Source: Pigmentiphaga aceris (GTDB taxonomy: Bacteria > Pseudomonadota > Gammaproteobacteria > Burkholderiales > Burkholderiaceae_B). Taken from it: a stretch of 64,000 bases of DNA. Location: the NCBI RefSeq assembly GCF_008119665.1, contig NZ_CP043046.1, forward strand, positions 1,798,001-1,862,000. The letters run 5' to 3'. Below are positions 9,617 to 21,351 of the stretch, piece after piece. The notes below the pieces were generated by a model. The model was given only the letters and a program-made list of their open reading frames with translations, searched no databases and had not been told where the DNA came from. Numbering within the stretch: position 1 is the stretch's first letter; every line of letters begins with the position of its first letter. The position numbers and the translations under genes are program-made.

Positions 9617-10870
9617 ATGGCTGAAATCAAGAACTACACCCTGAACTTCGGGCCCCAACACCCGGCCGCCCACGGCGTGCTGCGTCTGGTGCTTGAACTC
9701 GACGGCGAAGTGATCCAGCGTGCTGACCCGCACATTGGTCTGCTGCACCGCGCAACCGAAAAGCTCGCCGAGCACAAGACCTTCCTGCAGGCACTGCCCT
9801 ACATGGATCGTCTCGACTACGTGTCGATGATGTGCAACGAGCACGCCTACGTCATGGCGATCGAAAAGCTGCTGGGCATCGAAGTGCCGCTGCGTGCTCA
9901 GTACATCCGCGTGATGTTCGACGAAATCACCCGTATCCTGAATCACCTGATGTCGCTCGGCTCGCACGCGCTCGACGTGGGGGCGATGGCAGTGTTCCTG
10001 TACACCTTCCGTGAACGCGAAGACCTGATGGACTGCTACGAAGCGGTCTCGGGCGCGCGCATGCACGCGGCGTACTACCGTCCGGGTGGCGTTTATCGCG
10101 ACCTGCCGGACGCCATGCCGAAGTTCCGCGACAGCAAGTACCGCAGCGCCAAGGAAACCAGTTTCCTGAACGAGCAGCGCTCGGGCTCGATGCTGGACTT
10201 CATCGAAGACTTCACCAATCGTTTCCCGGCCTGCGTCGACGAATACGAAACCCTGCTGACCGATAACCGTATCTGGAAGCAGCGTCTGGTCGACATCGGC
10301 ATCGTGACCCCCGATCGTGCCAAGGCACTGGGCTTCACCGGCCCGATGCTGCGCGGTTCGGGCGTTGCCTGGGACTTGCGCAAGACGCAGCCCTACGAAG
10401 TCTACGATCTGATGAAGTTCGACATTCCGGTCGGCAAGAACGGCGACTGCTACGACCGTTATCTGGTCCGCGTGGAAGAACTGCGTCAGAGCAACAAGAT
10501 CATCAAGCAGTGCGTCGAGTGGTTGCGCAACAACCCCGGCCCGGTGATGACCTCGAACCACAAGGTGGCTCCGCCCGCCCGTGCCGGCATGAAGTCCAGC
10601 ATGGAAGAGCTGATTCACCACTTCAAGCTGTTCTCCGAAGGTTTCCACGTACCGGCAGGCGAAGCCTATTCGGCTGTGGAACATCCGAAGGGCGAATTCG
10701 GCATCTACATGATTTCCGACGGTGCGAACAAGCCTTACCGCTTGAAGATTCGTGCGCCGGGCTTTGCGCATTTGCAGTCGCTCGACGAGATGGCGCGCGG
10801 TCACATGATCGCCGACGCTGTGACCATCATCGGTACGCAAGACATCGTGTTCGGCGAAATCGACCGCTGA
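9617..10870 (+). CDS. nuoD: NADH-quinone oxidoreductase subunit D
   Basis: A 417-residue 49-kDa-type subunit, which with NuoB forms the quinone-reduction site. The N-terminal [15 protein letters not shown] motif carries the conserved histidines near the quinone head group. Other family blocks are [28 protein letters not shown] and the C-terminal [16 protein letters not shown]. The gene starts 2 bp after nuoC ends, so the two are probably translationally coupled. Confidence 0.97.
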   Translation: MAEIKNYTLNFGPQHPAAHGVLRLVLELDGEVIQRADPHIGLLHRATEKLAEHKTFLQALPYMDRLDYVSMMCNEHAYVMAIEKLLGIEVPLRAQYIRVMFDEITRILNHLMSLGSHALDVGAMAVFLYTFREREDLMDCYEAVSGARMHAAYYRPGGVYRDLPDAMPKFRDSKYRSAKETSFLNEQRSGSMLDFIEDFTNRFPACVDEYETLLTDNRIWKQRLVDIGIVTPDRAKALGFTGPMLRGSGVAWDLRKTQPYEVYDLMKFDIPVGKNGDCYDRYLVRVEELRQSNKIIKQCVEWLRNNPGPVMTSNHKVAPPARAGMKSSMEELIHHFKLFSEGFHVPAGEAYSAVEHPKGEFGIYMISDGANKPYRLKIRAPGFAHLQSLDEMARGHMIADAVTIIGTQDIVFGEIDR

Positions 10871-10893
10871 TACGACCATCGGATTTCGACACC

Positions 10894-11400
10894 ATGCAGC
10901 TTTCCCCCCAGGCTTATAAGAAGATCGACCGCGAACTGGCCAAGTTCCCGGCTGATCAGAAACAGTCCGCCACGATGGCCGCGCTGGCCATCGCGCAGGA
11001 CGAAACGGGCTGGTTGTCGCCCGACGTGTTGGCCGCTGTCGCCGACTATCTGGGCATGCCGCCGATCGCGGTCCAGGAAGTCGCGACCTTCTACAACATG
11101 TTCGACACCAAACCGGTCGGCAAGCACAAGATCTCGGTGTGCACCAATCTGCCCTGTGCGTTGCGCGACGGTGAAAAAGCCGCCCACCACCTGAAGCAGA
11201 AGCTGGGCATCGATTTCCGCGAAACCACGGCAGACGGCCAGTTCACTCTGGTTGAAGGCGAGTGCATGGGCGCGTGCGGCGATGCGCCGGTGCTGTTGGT
11301 CAACAACAAACGCATGCTGATCCAGATGTCCGACGTTCGCCTCGATGCGATGCTGGATGAACTGCGTTCGGGCGGCGCCGCCCCCGGAGATGTGAAATGA
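10894..11400 (+). CDS. nuoE: NADH-quinone oxidoreductase subunit E
   Basis: A 168-residue 24-kDa-type subunit of the NADH-oxidising module, carrying a [2Fe-2S] cluster. The four cysteine ligands are visible in [13 protein letters not shown] and [12 protein letters not shown], and the motif EVATFYNMF precedes them. The start is taken at the ATG at 10894 ([12 protein letters not shown]). The frame is open further upstream through nuoD, but that part is only a shadow. Its stop overlaps the nuoF start as ATGA. Confidence 0.96.
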   Translation: MQLSPQAYKKIDRELAKFPADQKQSATMAALAIAQDETGWLSPDVLAAVADYLGMPPIAVQEVATFYNMFDTKPVGKHKISVCTNLPCALRDGEKAAHHLKQKLGIDFRETTADGQFTLVEGECMGACGDAPVLLVNNKRMLIQMSDVRLDAMLDELRSGGAAPGDVK

Positions 11401-12716
11401 ATGATTCCAATCTGCCGATCACCACGGCCTTCCACCAGCGGCATATTTCGCCGCAGATCATGGACGGTCTGGACGGCCAGAACTGGCGCCTGAAAGAATA
11501 CGTGGCCCGTGGCGGCTACGAAGCCCTGCGCAAGATCCTGACCACCGGCATGACGCCGGAGCAGGTCATTGCCGAGGTCAAGGCCTCGGGTCTGCGCGGC
11601 CGTGGCGGTGCAGGTTTCCCGACCGGCCTGAAGTGGAGCTTCATGCCGCGCACCTTCCCGGGTCAGAAGTACCTGGTCTGCAATTCCGACGAAGGCGAGC
11701 CGGGCACGTTCAAGGATCGCGACATTCTTCGCTACAACCCGCATATCGTCATCGAAGGCATGGCCATCGCCGCCTTCGCGATGGGTATTCCGGTTGGCTA
11801 CAACTACATCCACGGCGAAATCTTCGAAGTGTACGAACGCTTCGAAGAGGCGCTGGACGAAGCACGCGCCGCGGGCTTCCTGGGTGACGGCATCATGGGT
11901 TCGGCGTTCAACTTCCAGTTGCACGCCTTCCATGGTTACGGTGCGTACATCTGCGGTGAAGAAACCGCGCTGCTGGAATCGCTGGAAGGCAAGAAAGGCC
12001 AGCCGCGTTTCAAGCCGCCGTTCCCCGCAAGCTTCGGCCTGTACGGCAAGCCCACGACCATCAACAATACCGAAACCTTTGCTGCGGTCCCCTGGATCAT
12101 CCGCAATGGTGGCGAAGCCTTCCTCGCGGTCGGCAAGCCCAACAACGGTGGCACCAAGCTGTTCTCGGTATCGGGTGACGTCGAGCGTCCTGGCAACTTC
12201 GAAATCCCGCTGGGCACGCCGTTCTCGACCCTGCTGGAACTCGCAGGCGGCATGCGTGGTGGCAAGAAGCTGAAGGCGGTGATTCCTGGCGGCTCCAGCT
12301 CGCCCGTGATCCCCGGCGACATCATGATGGACACCACGATGGACTACGACGCGATCGCCAAGGCGGGATCGATGCTCGGTTCCGGCGCGGTCATCGTGAT
12401 GGACGAGACGCGCTGCATGGTCAAGTCCCTGCAACGCCTGTCGTACTTCTACTTCGAAGAAAGCTGCGGTCAGTGCACGCCTTGCCGCGAAGGCACGGGC
12501 TGGCTGTATCGCATGGTCGATCGCATCGAGAAAGGCAAAGGCCGTCCGGAAGACCTGGACATGCTCGATACGATTGCTGGCAACATCATGGGCCGCACGA
12601 TCTGTGCCCTTGGTGATGCAGCCGCGATGCCGGTGCGGGGTTTCCTGAAGCACTACCGCGACGAATTCGCGTACCACATCGAACACAAGCACTGCCTGGT
12701 TCCCACCTACCTGTAA
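11397..12716 (+). CDS. nuoF: NADH-quinone oxidoreductase subunit F (NADH and FMN binding)
   Basis: A 439-residue 51-kDa-type subunit, the entry point for electrons from NADH. The NADH glycine-rich loop is [15 protein letters not shown], the FMN site is [17 protein letters not shown], and the [4Fe-4S] N3 ligands are in [12 protein letters not shown] and [12 protein letters not shown]. The start codon overlaps the nuoE stop (ATGA), a sign of translational coupling. A 68-bp gap separates it from nuoG. Confidence 0.97.
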   Translation: MNDSNLPITTAFHQRHISPQIMDGLDGQNWRLKEYVARGGYEALRKILTTGMTPEQVIAEVKASGLRGRGGAGFPTGLKWSFMPRTFPGQKYLVCNSDEGEPGTFKDRDILRYNPHIVIEGMAIAAFAMGIPVGYNYIHGEIFEVYERFEEALDEARAAGFLGDGIMGSAFNFQLHAFHGYGAYICGEETALLESLEGKKGQPRFKPPFPASFGLYGKPTTINNTETFAAVPWIIRNGGEAFLAVGKPNNGGTKLFSVSGDVERPGNFEIPLGTPFSTLLELAGGMRGGKKLKAVIPGGSSSPVIPGDIMMDTTMDYDAIAKAGSMLGSGAVIVMDETRCMVKSLQRLSYFYFEESCGQCTPCREGTGWLYRMVDRIEKGKGRPEDLDMLDTIAGNIMGRTICALGDAAAMPVRGFLKHYRDEFAYHIEHKHCLVPTYL

Positions 12717-12784
12717 ACCAGGCCGCGCGGAACGCACGCATACCGAATCAATGACTGGTCCCTGACGGGGCCCACGGATATACG

Positions 12785-15115
12785 ATGGTTGAGATAACGA
12801 TCGACGGCAAGACAGTGGAGGTCCCTGAGGGCAGCATGGTCATGCATGCAGCCCAGAAGGTTGGCCTCTACGTGCCGCACTTCTGCTATCACAAGAAGTT
12901 GTCGATCGCGGCCAATTGCCGCATGTGTCTGGTCGACGTCGAGAAAGCCCCCAAGCCGCTGCCCGCCTGTGCGACGCCGGTGAGCAAGGGCATGATCGTG
13001 CACACCCAGTCGGAAAAAGCCATCAAGGCCCAGAAGGGCGTGATGGAATTCCTGCTGATCAATCACCCGCTGGATTGCCCGATCTGTGATCAGGGCGGCG
13101 AGTGCCAATTGCAGGACTTGGCCGTCGGTTACGGTGGTTCCACCTCGCGCTATCAGGAAGAAAAGCGCGTCGTGTTCCACAAGAACCTGGGCCCGCTGGT
13201 GTCCGCGCAGGAAATGGCGCGTTGCATCCACTGCACCCGTTGCGTGCGTTTCGGCCAGGAAGTGGCCGGCGTGATGGAGCTCGGCATGATCGGCCGTGGT
13301 GAGCACTCGGAAATCACGTCCTTCGTCGGCCACGCCGTCGAATCCGAACTGTCGGGCAACATGATCGACGTGTGCCCGGTCGGCGCACTGACCTCCAAGC
13401 CCTTCCGCTACAGCGCCCGTACCTGGGAACTGGCACGTCGTCGTTCGGTCAGCCCGCACGACAGCAACGGTGCCAACCTGGTCGTGCAGGTCAAGAACGA
13501 CCGCGTGATGCGTGTTGTTCCCTTCGAGAACGAAGCCGTCAACGAATGCTGGATCAGCGATCGTGACCGTTTCTCGTACGAAGGTCTGAACAGCGCCGAC
13601 CGTCTGACCGCCCCGATGGTGCGTGGCAAAGACGGTCAATGGCGCGAAGTGGAATGGACCGAAGCGCTCGACGCCGTGATCGAAGGCCTGGACGGCGTAC
13701 GTCAGTCCTACGGCGTGAAGCAGATCGGTGCCTTGTCCTCGGCCTACGCCACCACTGAAGAATTCGCACTGCTGGCTCGCCTGGCACGCGGTATCGGTAC
13801 CCAGAACGTGGACTTCCGTCTGCGTCAGACCGATGCCGGTTTCGATGCAGCCCGCAGCGGTACCCCGTGGCTCGGCATGCCGATCGCCGAACTGGGCGCG
13901 CTGGATCGCGTGCTGATCGTCGGTTCGTTCCTGCGCAAGGATCATCCGCTGTTCGCCCAACGTCTGCGTCAAGCTGCCAAGCGCGGCACGCAAGTGCTGC
14001 TGATCGACGTGGCCGGTGACGATCCCTTGCTGCCCGTCGCTGCCCGCCTGACCGTGACCCCCAGCGAACTGCCGCGCGCACTCGCTGAAGTGTCGGTCGC
14101 GCTGGCCCGTGCTGCCGGTACTGAAGTGCCCGCTGCCTACGCAGGCGTCGAGCCGGGTGAGGTGGCACAAGCCATCGCCGCTTCGTTCGCGGGTGGCAAG
14201 AACGCCGCCGTGCTGCTGGGCAACCTGGCCGTCAACCACCCGCAAGCATCGGTGCTCGCCGCCAATGCCCAAGGCATTGCTGACGCCACCGACGCACGTC
14301 TGGGCTTCCTGACCGAAGGTGGCAACACCGTCGGCGGTTACCTGGCCGACGCCGTGCCGCACAACGGTGGCCTGAACGCCGCACAGATGCTGGCGCAGCC
14401 GCTGAAGGCCTACATCGTGTTGCACGCCGAACCCACGCTGGATGCCGACGACGGTGTTGCCGCCGCGCGCGCGCTGGCCGGTGCCGAGTTCAATGTTGCG
14501 CTGACTTCCTTCAAGTCGTCGGCACAGGACTGGGCTCACGTGATGCTGCCGGTGTCGCCGTTCACGGAAACCTCGGGCACTTATGTGAATGCCGAAGGCC
14601 GTGCACAAAGCTTCAAGGGCACGGTTCGTCCGCTGGGCCAGACCCGTCCGGGCTGGAAGGTGTTGCGTGTGCTGGGCAACGGTCTGCACCTGGACAACTT
14701 CGACGACGAAACCTCGGAATCGGTGCGCGACAGCGTGCTGAACGGTGAGGTCACGACGCGTCTGTCGAACCGCATCCAGACCGCAGCCGGTCTGGGTCAG
14801 GCTGCGAAAGCAGGCCTGGAACGCGTGGCCGATGTGCCGATCTACTTCAGCGACGCCATCGCCCGTCGTGCCGAAGGCCTGCAAGCTGCCCCGGCATCGA
14901 ACACCCCCAAGGTTCGCGTCAACGCGCAAACCCTGCAAACTCTCGGCCTCGAAGCCGGCCAGACGGTTCGCGTGCGCAGCGCAGCCGGCAGCGCCGAACT
15001 CGCCCTGCAACTTGACGAACGCCTGCCGAATCGTGCGGTGCGTGTGTCGGCATCGCATGCCAGCACGGTCGCCCTTGGTGGCGCCTTCGTCGAACTGAAC
15101 GTGGAGCGAATCTAA
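12785..15115 (+). CDS. nuoG: NADH-quinone oxidoreductase subunit G
   Basis: A 776-residue 75-kDa-type subunit. The N-terminal [2Fe-2S] ferredoxin domain ([20 protein letters not shown] in the short region 35-54) is followed by the His/Cys N5 site, [20 protein letters not shown], and N4 ligands in [17 protein letters not shown] and [11 protein letters not shown]. The rest is the molybdopterin-oxidoreductase-like domain, which has lost its cofactor in complex I. No N7-type extra cluster motif was noticed. The start has no strong Shine-Dalgarno, but the ATG begins exactly at the ferredoxin fold ([16 protein letters not shown]). Confidence 0.96.
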   Translation: MVEITIDGKTVEVPEGSMVMHAAQKVGLYVPHFCYHKKLSIAANCRMCLVDVEKAPKPLPACATPVSKGMIVHTQSEKAIKAQKGVMEFLLINHPLDCPICDQGGECQLQDLAVGYGGSTSRYQEEKRVVFHKNLGPLVSAQEMARCIHCTRCVRFGQEVAGVMELGMIGRGEHSEITSFVGHAVESELSGNMIDVCPVGALTSKPFRYSARTWELARRRSVSPHDSNGANLVVQVKNDRVMRVVPFENEAVNECWISDRDRFSYEGLNSADRLTAPMVRGKDGQWREVEWTEALDAVIEGLDGVRQSYGVKQIGALSSAYATTEEFALLARLARGIGTQNVDFRLRQTDAGFDAARSGTPWLGMPIAELGALDRVLIVGSFLRKDHPLFAQRLRQAAKRGTQVLLIDVAGDDPLLPVAARLTVTPSELPRALAEVSVALARAAGTEVPAAYAGVEPGEVAQAIAASFAGGKNAAVLLGNLAVNHPQASVLAANAQGIADATDARLGFLTEGGNTVGGYLADAVPHNGGLNAAQMLAQPLKAYIVLHAEPTLDADDGVAAARALAGAEFNVALTSFKSSAQDWAHVMLPVSPFTETSGTYVNAEGRAQSFKGTVRPLGQTRPGWKVLRVLGNGLHLDNFDDETSESVRDSVLNGEVTTRLSNRIQTAAGLGQAAKAGLERVADVPIYFSDAIARRAEGLQAAPASNTPKVRVNAQTLQTLGLEAGQTVRVRSAAGSAELALQLDERLPNRAVRVSASHASTVALGGAFVELNVERI

Positions 15116-15116
15116 G

Positions 15117-16190
15117 ATGTCGTGGCTCGACGTAGTTAATTCGCATGGCGAGGCGCTGTTGGGTGCCGGCCTGTGGTATCTGGTCTGGACGGTCGTCAAG
15201 ATCCTCGTGATCGCCGTGCCGATCATTCTGTGTGTTGCGTACCTGACCTACTGGGAACGCAAGATGATCGGCTGGATGCACGTCCGTACCGGCCCGAACC
15301 GCGTGGGTTACAAGGGCTTGTTGCAGCCTTTCGCCGACGTGTTCAAGCTGCTGACCAAGGAAGTCATCACCCCGACCAACGCCAACAAGGTGCTGTACAT
15401 CGTGGCACCCGTCGTGGTGCTGATGCCGGCGCTGGCCGCCTGGGCGGTTGTGCCCTTCGGCCCGGAAGTGGTGCTGGCCGACGTGAACGCCGGTCTGCTG
15501 TACGTGATGGCAATCACCTCGCTGGGCGTCTATGGCGTGATCATCGCCGGTTGGGCCTCGAACTCGAAGTACGCCTTCCTGGGTGCAATGCGCGCGTCGG
15601 CACAGATGGTGTCCTACGAGCTGGCCATCGGCTTCGTGCTGGTGACGGTGCTGCTGGTGTCGGGCAGCCTGAACATGAGCGACATCGTGGTCAAGCAGAC
15701 CCAGGGCACGTTCGCCGACATGGGCCTGACCTTCCTGTCGTGGAACTGGTTGCCGCTGCTGCCGCTGTTCGTGATCTACGTGATCTCGGCCGTTGCCGAA
15801 ACCAACCGCCACCCGTTCGACGTGGTGGAAGGCGAATCGGAAATCGTGGCCGGCCACATGGTCGAATACTCGGGCATGGCGTTCGCGCTGTTCTTCCTGG
15901 GCGAATACGCCAACATGATTCTGCTGTCCTGCATGGCCTCGGTCATGTTCCTGGGCGGCTGGACTTCTCCGATCGACATCGCACCGCTGACCTGGATTCC
16001 TGGCTGGATCTGGCTGGCGCTCAAGACCTTCTTCGTGGTGTCGCTGTTCGTATGGTTCCGCGCGTCGTTCCCGCGTTACCGCTATGACCAGATCATGCGT
16101 CTGGGCTGGAAGATTTTCATTCCGCTCACGCTGGTGTGGTTCCTGGTGGTGGCGATCTGGATGCAGACGCCCTGGAACATCTGGAAGTAA
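15117..16190 (+). CDS. nuoH: NADH-quinone oxidoreductase subunit H
   Basis: A 357-residue membrane subunit with about eight helices that joins the membrane and peripheral arms and forms part of the quinone chamber. Conserved blocks are [37 protein letters not shown], and the acidic [20 protein letters not shown] loop. The gene starts 1 bp after the nuoG stop. The C-terminus ends in WNIWK. Confidence 0.97.
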   Translation: MSWLDVVNSHGEALLGAGLWYLVWTVVKILVIAVPIILCVAYLTYWERKMIGWMHVRTGPNRVGYKGLLQPFADVFKLLTKEVITPTNANKVLYIVAPVVVLMPALAAWAVVPFGPEVVLADVNAGLLYVMAITSLGVYGVIIAGWASNSKYAFLGAMRASAQMVSYELAIGFVLVTVLLVSGSLNMSDIVVKQTQGTFADMGLTFLSWNWLPLLPLFVIYVISAVAETNRHPFDVVEGESEIVAGHMVEYSGMAFALFFLGEYANMILLSCMASVMFLGGWTSPIDIAPLTWIPGWIWLALKTFFVVSLFVWFRASFPRYRYDQIMRLGWKIFIPLTLVWFLVVAIWMQTPWNIWK

Positions 16191-16232
16191 GGCGCGACGC
16201 CCCATGAACGCAAAGATCAGGCAGGACAGATA

Positions 16233-16721
16233 ATGCAAGCAATCAGAGAATTCTTCGGCAGCCTCATGCTGACCGAGCTGCTCAAGGGCATGAAGCTCAC
16301 GGGCAAGTACTTTTTTGCGCGCAAGATCACAATTCAGTACCCGGAAGAGAAGACGCCGATGTCGCCGCGCTTCCGTGGACTGCACGCCTTGCGCCGTTAC
16401 TCCAACGGTGAAGAGCGCTGCATCGCATGCAAATTGTGCGAAGCAGTGTGCCCGGCCATGGCCATCACGATCGAATCCGAAGTGCGTGAAGACGGCAGCC
16501 GCCGTACCAACCGCTACGACATCGATCTGACCAAGTGCATCTTCTGTGGCTTCTGTGAAGAAAGCTGCCCGGTCGATTCGATCGTCGAGACGCACATTCA
16601 CGAATACCACGGCGAAAAGCGTGGCGACCTGTACTTCACCAAGCCCATGCTGTTGGCGATCGGTGACAAGTACGAGCCCGAGATTGCCCAGAACCGCGCC
16701 CAGGACGCCCGCTACCGGTGA
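16233..16721 (+). CDS. nuoI: NADH-quinone oxidoreductase subunit I (two [4Fe-4S] clusters)
   Basis: A 162-residue ferredoxin-like subunit carrying clusters N6a and N6b. The two CxxCxxCxxxCP motifs are [16 protein letters not shown] (about 67) and [16 protein letters not shown] (about 106). An amphipathic N-terminal helix ([20 protein letters not shown]) anchors it near the membrane. GGACAG lies 4 bp before the ATG at 16233. The length is standard. Confidence 0.97.
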   Translation: MQAIREFFGSLMLTELLKGMKLTGKYFFARKITIQYPEEKTPMSPRFRGLHALRRYSNGEERCIACKLCEAVCPAMAITIESEVREDGSRRTNRYDIDLTKCIFCGFCEESCPVDSIVETHIHEYHGEKRGDLYFTKPMLLAIGDKYEPEIAQNRAQDARYR

Positions 16722-16782
16722 GCAACCTGTATTCCGATTCTCTGGTCGCCTGCGGGCGCGGTTTCTGTCTGAAAGCCACACC

Positions 16783-17430
16783 ATGACTGCCATTCTCTTC
16801 TACGTCTTCGCCGCGATCCTGGTCGTGGCGTCTCTGCGGGTCATTACCGCACGCAGCCCGGTGACGGCGGCCATGCACCTGGTGCTGGCCTTCTTCACCG
16901 CCGCCATGATCTGGGTTCTGCTGAAAGCCGAATTCCTGGGCATCCTGCTGGTGCTGGTGTATGTCGGCGCGGTGATGGTGCTGTTCTTGTTCGTGGTGAT
17001 GATGCTGGATATCAACACCGACAAGATCCGCGAAGGCTTCCGCTCGTATCTGCCGCTTGGCCTCACGGTCGGTGCGGTCATGGTCGCCGAAATGTCCTTC
17101 GTGCTGGCTCGTGCCTACTGGCAGACCGATGTCGGTCCCGCCGTGGTGCCGGACGACTTCAACAACACCCGCGAGATCGGCATTGCGATGTACACCCAGT
17201 ACGTCTACGCCGTCGAGATCGCCGCTGTGCTGTTGCTGGTCGGCATGATCGCCGCCATCGCACTGACCCTGCGTCACCGTGTTGACCTGAAGCGCAACGA
17301 TCCGAGCAAGCAGATCCGTGCGCGTCGTGACGAGCGTGTCCGCCTGGTCGACGTTGCACCGGCGCCGCGCGTTACCGCGAGCCCGGCTGCCGATGCCGCA
17401 CCCACCGATTCCACCGGAGGCAAAGCATGA
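16783..17430 (+). CDS. nuoJ: NADH-quinone oxidoreductase subunit J
   Basis: A 215-residue membrane subunit with five hydrophobic segments. The pi-bulge helix region [19 protein letters not shown] is typical. The start is the ATG at 16783 ([15 protein letters not shown]); the open frame upstream runs through nuoI and is not coding. The C-terminal 45 residues are polar and end in an alanine/proline-rich tail, as in other betaproteobacterial NuoJ. The stop overlaps the nuoK start as ATGA. Confidence 0.95.
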   Translation: MTAILFYVFAAILVVASLRVITARSPVTAAMHLVLAFFTAAMIWVLLKAEFLGILLVLVYVGAVMVLFLFVVMMLDINTDKIREGFRSYLPLGLTVGAVMVAEMSFVLARAYWQTDVGPAVVPDDFNNTREIGIAMYTQYVYAVEIAAVLLLVGMIAAIALTLRHRVDLKRNDPSKQIRARRDERVRLVDVAPAPRVTASPAADAAPTDSTGGKA

Positions 17431-17735
17431 CTCTGACCCTGGGCCACTTCCTGGTGTTGGGCGCGATCCTTTTCGCGATCAGCATCGTTGGCATCTTCCT
17501 CAACCGCAAAAACATCATCGTGTTGTTGATGGCGATTGAACTGATGTTGCTTGCCGTGAATATGAATTTCGTCGCTTTTTCAAGCTGGTTGGGCGATTTG
17601 AGCGGACAGGTTTTCGTGTTTTTCATCCTGACCGTCGCGGCTGCCGAGTCGGCAATCGGTCTGGCCATCCTGGTCGTGTTGTTCCGTAACTTGAACACCA
17701 TCAACGTGGACGAACTCGACCGCCTGAAGGGCTGA
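17427..17735 (+). CDS. nuoK: NADH-quinone oxidoreductase subunit K
   Basis: A 102-residue membrane subunit with three helices, an Mrp-antiporter MnhC homologue. Conserved glutamates lie in [16 protein letters not shown] and [15 protein letters not shown], which belong to the proton half-channel. The length is the family norm. Start overlap with nuoJ (ATGA) suggests translational coupling; nuoL begins 31 bp downstream. Confidence 0.97.
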   Translation: MTLTLGHFLVLGAILFAISIVGIFLNRKNIIVLLMAIELMLLAVNMNFVAFSSWLGDLSGQVFVFFILTVAAAESAIGLAILVVLFRNLNTINVDELDRLKG

Positions 17736-17766
17736 GGCTCGGTCGCTGCAACGAGAAATCAAGAAC

Positions 17767-19833
17767 ATGTCGAGCCTTCCGAAGCTCTATCTAATCATCA
17801 TCGCCTTTGCCCCCTTGATCGGGGCGGCCCTCGCCGGATTGTTCGGCACGGGCTTCATGGGCCGCTGGATCAGCCGATCCGGCGCACACACCGTCACGAT
17901 TGCCGGTGTGTTGATCTCTGCTATTGGCTCTGTTGTCATCCTGACAAAAGTGCTCAATGGCGCACCTGTCTTCAACGAGACGCTCTATACCTGGAGCATG
18001 GTTGGCAACATCAAGCTTGAGATCGGTTTCCTGGTCGACAGCTTGACGGCCATGATGATGGTCGTCGTGACCTCCGTCTCCTTGATGGTGCACATCTACA
18101 CAATCGGCTACATGAAGGACGATCCGGGCTATCAGCGATTCTTCGCTTATATCTCGCTGTTCACCTTCTCCATGCTGATGCTGGTCATGTCGAACAACAT
18201 GCTCCAGTTGTTCTTCGGCTGGGAAGCCGTGGGCCTGGTGTCCTACCTGCTGATCGGTTTCTGGTACACCCGTCCGACCGCCATCTTCGCCAACATGAAG
18301 GCCTTCCTGGTCAATCGTGTGGGTGACTTCGGCTTCGTGCTGGGTATCGGCCTGCTGTTCGCCTACACCGGTTCGCTGAATTACACGGAAGTGTTCAGCC
18401 AATCGACCGTGCTGGCGACCAAAGTGTTCCCGGGTACCGACTGGCAAATGCTGACGGTGGCTTGTATCTGCCTGTTCATCGGTGCGATGGGCAAGTCGGC
18501 ACAGTTCCCGCTGCACGTCTGGCTGCCTGACTCGATGGAAGGCCCGACCCCGATTTCGGCGCTGATCCACGCAGCAACCATGGTGACCGCAGGTATCTTC
18601 ATGGTGGCGCGTTTCTCGCCGCTGTTCGAACTGTCGACCACGGCACTGTCGTTCATCATGGTGATCGGTGCCATCACGGCGCTGTTCATGGGCTTCCTGG
18701 GCATCATCCAGAACGACATCAAGCGTGTGGTGGCTTACTCGACGCTGTCGCAGCTGGGCTACATGACGGTTGCGCTGGGCGCGTCGGCTTACTCGGTGGC
18801 CATCTTCCACCTGATGACCCACGCGTTCTTCAAGGCGCTGCTGTTCCTGGCTGCAGGCTCGGTCATCGTTGGTATGCACCACCAGCAAGACATCCGCTTC
18901 ATGGGTGGCCTGCGCAAGTACATGCCTATCACCTGGATCACCTCGCTGCTGGGTTCGCTGGCCCTGATCGGCACGCCGTTCTTCGCAGGCTTCTACTCGA
19001 AGGAAAACATCATCGAGGCGGCCAAGCTGGCCAACGTCCCGGGTGCTTCCTTTGCGTACTACGCTGTGCTGATCGGTGTGTTCGTCACCGCCTTCTACTC
19101 GTTCCGCATGTTCTTCCTGGTGTTCCACGGGAAAGAGCGTTTCGACACCAGCGATCATGGTCACGGTCACGATGCGCATGGTCATGACGATCATGCACAC
19201 GACAGCCACGGCCACGACGACCACGGTCATGACGATCACGGCCACCACGGCGGCAAGCCGCACGAGTCGCCTGCTGTCATCACCTTGCCGTTGATCCTGC
19301 TGGCCATTCCGTCGGTCATCATCGGTGCCATCGCAATCGGTCCGATGCTGTTCGGTGACTTCTTCAAGGGCGTGATCTTCGTGTCGCCCACGCATCCGGC
19401 CATGGCCGAGCTTGCGACGCACTTCCACGGCTGGTTGGCCTACGGTCTGCATGCATTCCAGACCCTGCCGTTCTGGCTGGCTGTCGCTGGTGTGGTGGTT
19501 GCCTGGTACTTCTATCTGGTGAACCCGGCCATCCCGACTGCGATCAAGGCGAACTGCGGTTTCATCTACCGTCTGCTGGAAGAGAAGTACTACATGGATC
19601 GCTTCAACCAGGCCGTGTTCGCCGGTGGCGCACGCTGGTTGGGCACCGGCTTCTGGAAGGCGGGTGACCGCTTCCTGATCGACGGTCTGTTGGTCAATGG
19701 CAGTGCCAAGTTGGTCGGCTGGTTCGCGGCAGTGTCGCGTCACCTGCAGTCCGGCTACATCTACCACTACGCCTTCGCGATGATTATCGGGATGATGGCT
19801 TTCGTAACGATCTTCGTGTTGTTGAACAAGTGA
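17767..19833 (+). CDS. nuoL: NADH-quinone oxidoreductase subunit L (antiporter-like), histidine-rich loop
   Basis: A 688-residue proton-pumping subunit related to MrpA/MnhA antiporters. Conserved blocks are FFGWEAVGLVSYLLIGFW, GKSAQFPLHVWLPDSMEGPTPIS-type sequence around residue 245, and SALIHAATMVTAGIFM. The C-terminal lateral-helix region follows residue 600. A loop at about residues 459-502 is extremely rich in His, Asp and Gly (repeated DHGHGHD, DDHGHDDH units), inserted between transmembrane helices. The stop TGA shares a base with the nuoM start (TGATG). Confidence 0.96.
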   Translation: MSSLPKLYLIIIAFAPLIGAALAGLFGTGFMGRWISRSGAHTVTIAGVLISAIGSVVILTKVLNGAPVFNETLYTWSMVGNIKLEIGFLVDSLTAMMMVVVTSVSLMVHIYTIGYMKDDPGYQRFFAYISLFTFSMLMLVMSNNMLQLFFGWEAVGLVSYLLIGFWYTRPTAIFANMKAFLVNRVGDFGFVLGIGLLFAYTGSLNYTEVFSQSTVLATKVFPGTDWQMLTVACICLFIGAMGKSAQFPLHVWLPDSMEGPTPISALIHAATMVTAGIFMVARFSPLFELSTTALSFIMVIGAITALFMGFLGIIQNDIKRVVAYSTLSQLGYMTVALGASAYSVAIFHLMTHAFFKALLFLAAGSVIVGMHHQQDIRFMGGLRKYMPITWITSLLGSLALIGTPFFAGFYSKENIIEAAKLANVPGASFAYYAVLIGVFVTAFYSFRMFFLVFHGKERFDTSDHGHGHDAHGHDDHAHDSHGHDDHGHDDHGHHGGKPHESPAVITLPLILLAIPSVIIGAIAIGPMLFGDFFKGVIFVSPTHPAMAELATHFHGWLAYGLHAFQTLPFWLAVAGVVVAWYFYLVNPAIPTAIKANCGFIYRLLEEKYYMDRFNQAVFAGGARWLGTGFWKAGDRFLIDGLLVNGSAKLVGWFAAVSRHLQSGYIYHYAFAMIIGMMAFVTIFVLLNK

Positions 19834-21332
19834 TGGCAAGCGACATGGCAAATTCTTCTTCCTCCTTGCTGACGCTTGCAATCTTTGTCCCGATCGCCTT
19901 CGGTGCTTTGCTGCTGGCGATCGGCAACGAGCGCAACGCGTCCACCATGCGCTGGATCGCGTTGATCGGTTCTATCGTCAGTTTCCTGATCACGATTCCG
20001 CTGTTTACCGGCTTCGATGCCACCAGCGCCAAGCTGCAGTTCGTCGAATATCACGCCTGGGTTCCGAGCTTCAAGATCTTCTACCACCTGGGTGTGGACG
20101 GCATTTCGTTGTGGTTCGTGCTGCTGACTGCCTTCATCACGATCATCGTGGTGGCGGCAGCCTGGGAAGTGATCACCGATCGCGTCCATCAGTACATGGC
20201 CGCATTCCTGATCCTGTCGGGTCTGATGATCGGCGTGTTCGCTGCTGCTGATGGCATGCTGTTCTACGTGTTCTTCGAAGCCACCCTGATCCCGATGTAC
20301 ATCATCATCGGTGTGTGGGGCGGTCCGAACCGTGTGTACGCTGCGTTCAAGTTCTTCCTGTACACGCTGCTGGGTTCGCTGCTGACCCTGATTGCGTTCA
20401 TCTACCTGTGGCACGTGTCGGGCGGTTCGTTCAGCATCGCCGACTGGCATCAGGTCAAGCTGTCGCAGACGGCGCAGACCCTGATCTTCGTCGCGTTCCT
20501 GATGGCATTTGCCGTGAAGGTGCCGATGTGGCCGGTGCACACCTGGTTGCCTGACGCTCACGTGGAAGCACCTACCGGTGGTTCCGTGGTGCTGGCGGCA
20601 ATCATGCTGAAGCTGGGTGCCTATGGCTTCCTGCGCTTCTCGCTGCCGATCGCCCCTGACGCCGCGCACAGCCTGGCTGGCTTCATGATCGCCTTGTCGC
20701 TGATCGCCGTGGTCTACATCGGCCTGGTGGCACTGGTTCAGGAAGACATGAAGAAACTGGTGGCTTACTCGTCGGTTGCCCACATGGGCTTCGTGACGCT
20801 CGGCTTCTTCATGTTCAACCAGGTTGGTGTCGAAGGCGCAATCGTGCAGATGGTCTCGCACGGCTTCGTGTCGGGCGCGATGTTCCTGTGTATCGGTGTG
20901 CTGTATGACCGTGTGCACTCGCGCAAGATCGCCGATTACGGTGGTGTGGTGAACACCATGCCGCGTTTCGCCACCTTCTTCGTGCTGTTCTCGATGGCCA
21001 ATGCCGGCCTGCCTGCTACCAGCGGCTTCATCGGCGAGTTCCTGGTCATTCTGGGCGCGGTGGAATACAACTTCTGGATCGGCTTGCTTGCTGCCACCGC
21101 CCTGATTCTCGGCGCGTCGTATTCGCTGTGGATGGTCAAGCGCGTGGTCTACGGTGAAATCGTGCACGAGCACGTACGTGTGCTCAAAGACGTCAACGGT
21201 CGTGAGTTCGCGATCCTGGGCATCATGGCGCTGGCCGTGCTGTTCATGGGCGTGTATCCGAAGCCGTTCACCGATGTCATGCACGTCTCGGTCGATGCGC
21301 TGCTGAAGCACGTCGCCATCTCCAAACTGTAA
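19833..21332 (+). CDS. nuoM: NADH-quinone oxidoreductase subunit M (antiporter-like)
   Basis: A 499-residue proton-pumping subunit with about fourteen helices. The family motifs [39 protein letters not shown] and [13 protein letters not shown] are present. The start is placed at the ATG at 19833, fused to the nuoL stop in TGATG. A GTG at 19830 and an ATG at 19845 are also in frame, so the exact N-terminus ([11 protein letters not shown] or MANSSSS) is uncertain by a few residues. Confidence 0.96.
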   Translation: MASDMANSSSSLLTLAIFVPIAFGALLLAIGNERNASTMRWIALIGSIVSFLITIPLFTGFDATSAKLQFVEYHAWVPSFKIFYHLGVDGISLWFVLLTAFITIIVVAAAWEVITDRVHQYMAAFLILSGLMIGVFAAADGMLFYVFFEATLIPMYIIIGVWGGPNRVYAAFKFFLYTLLGSLLTLIAFIYLWHVSGGSFSIADWHQVKLSQTAQTLIFVAFLMAFAVKVPMWPVHTWLPDAHVEAPTGGSVVLAAIMLKLGAYGFLRFSLPIAPDAAHSLAGFMIALSLIAVVYIGLVALVQEDMKKLVAYSSVAHMGFVTLGFFMFNQVGVEGAIVQMVSHGFVSGAMFLCIGVLYDRVHSRKIADYGGVVNTMPRFATFFVLFSMANAGLPATSGFIGEFLVILGAVEYNFWIGLLAATALILGASYSLWMVKRVVYGEIVHEHVRVLKDVNGREFAILGIMALAVLFMGVYPKPFTDVMHVSVDALLKHVAISKL

Positions 21333-21351
21333 GCGCGGGACGCTCAACGCA

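Noticed and set aside
12707..15226. An 839-codon open frame on the minus strand opposite nuoG, and similar long frames opposite nuoD, nuoF, nuoH, nuoL and nuoM
   Set aside because: They are antisense shadows of high-GC genes with clear family motifs on the plus strand; their translations are His/Arg/Gln-rich and resemble no family.
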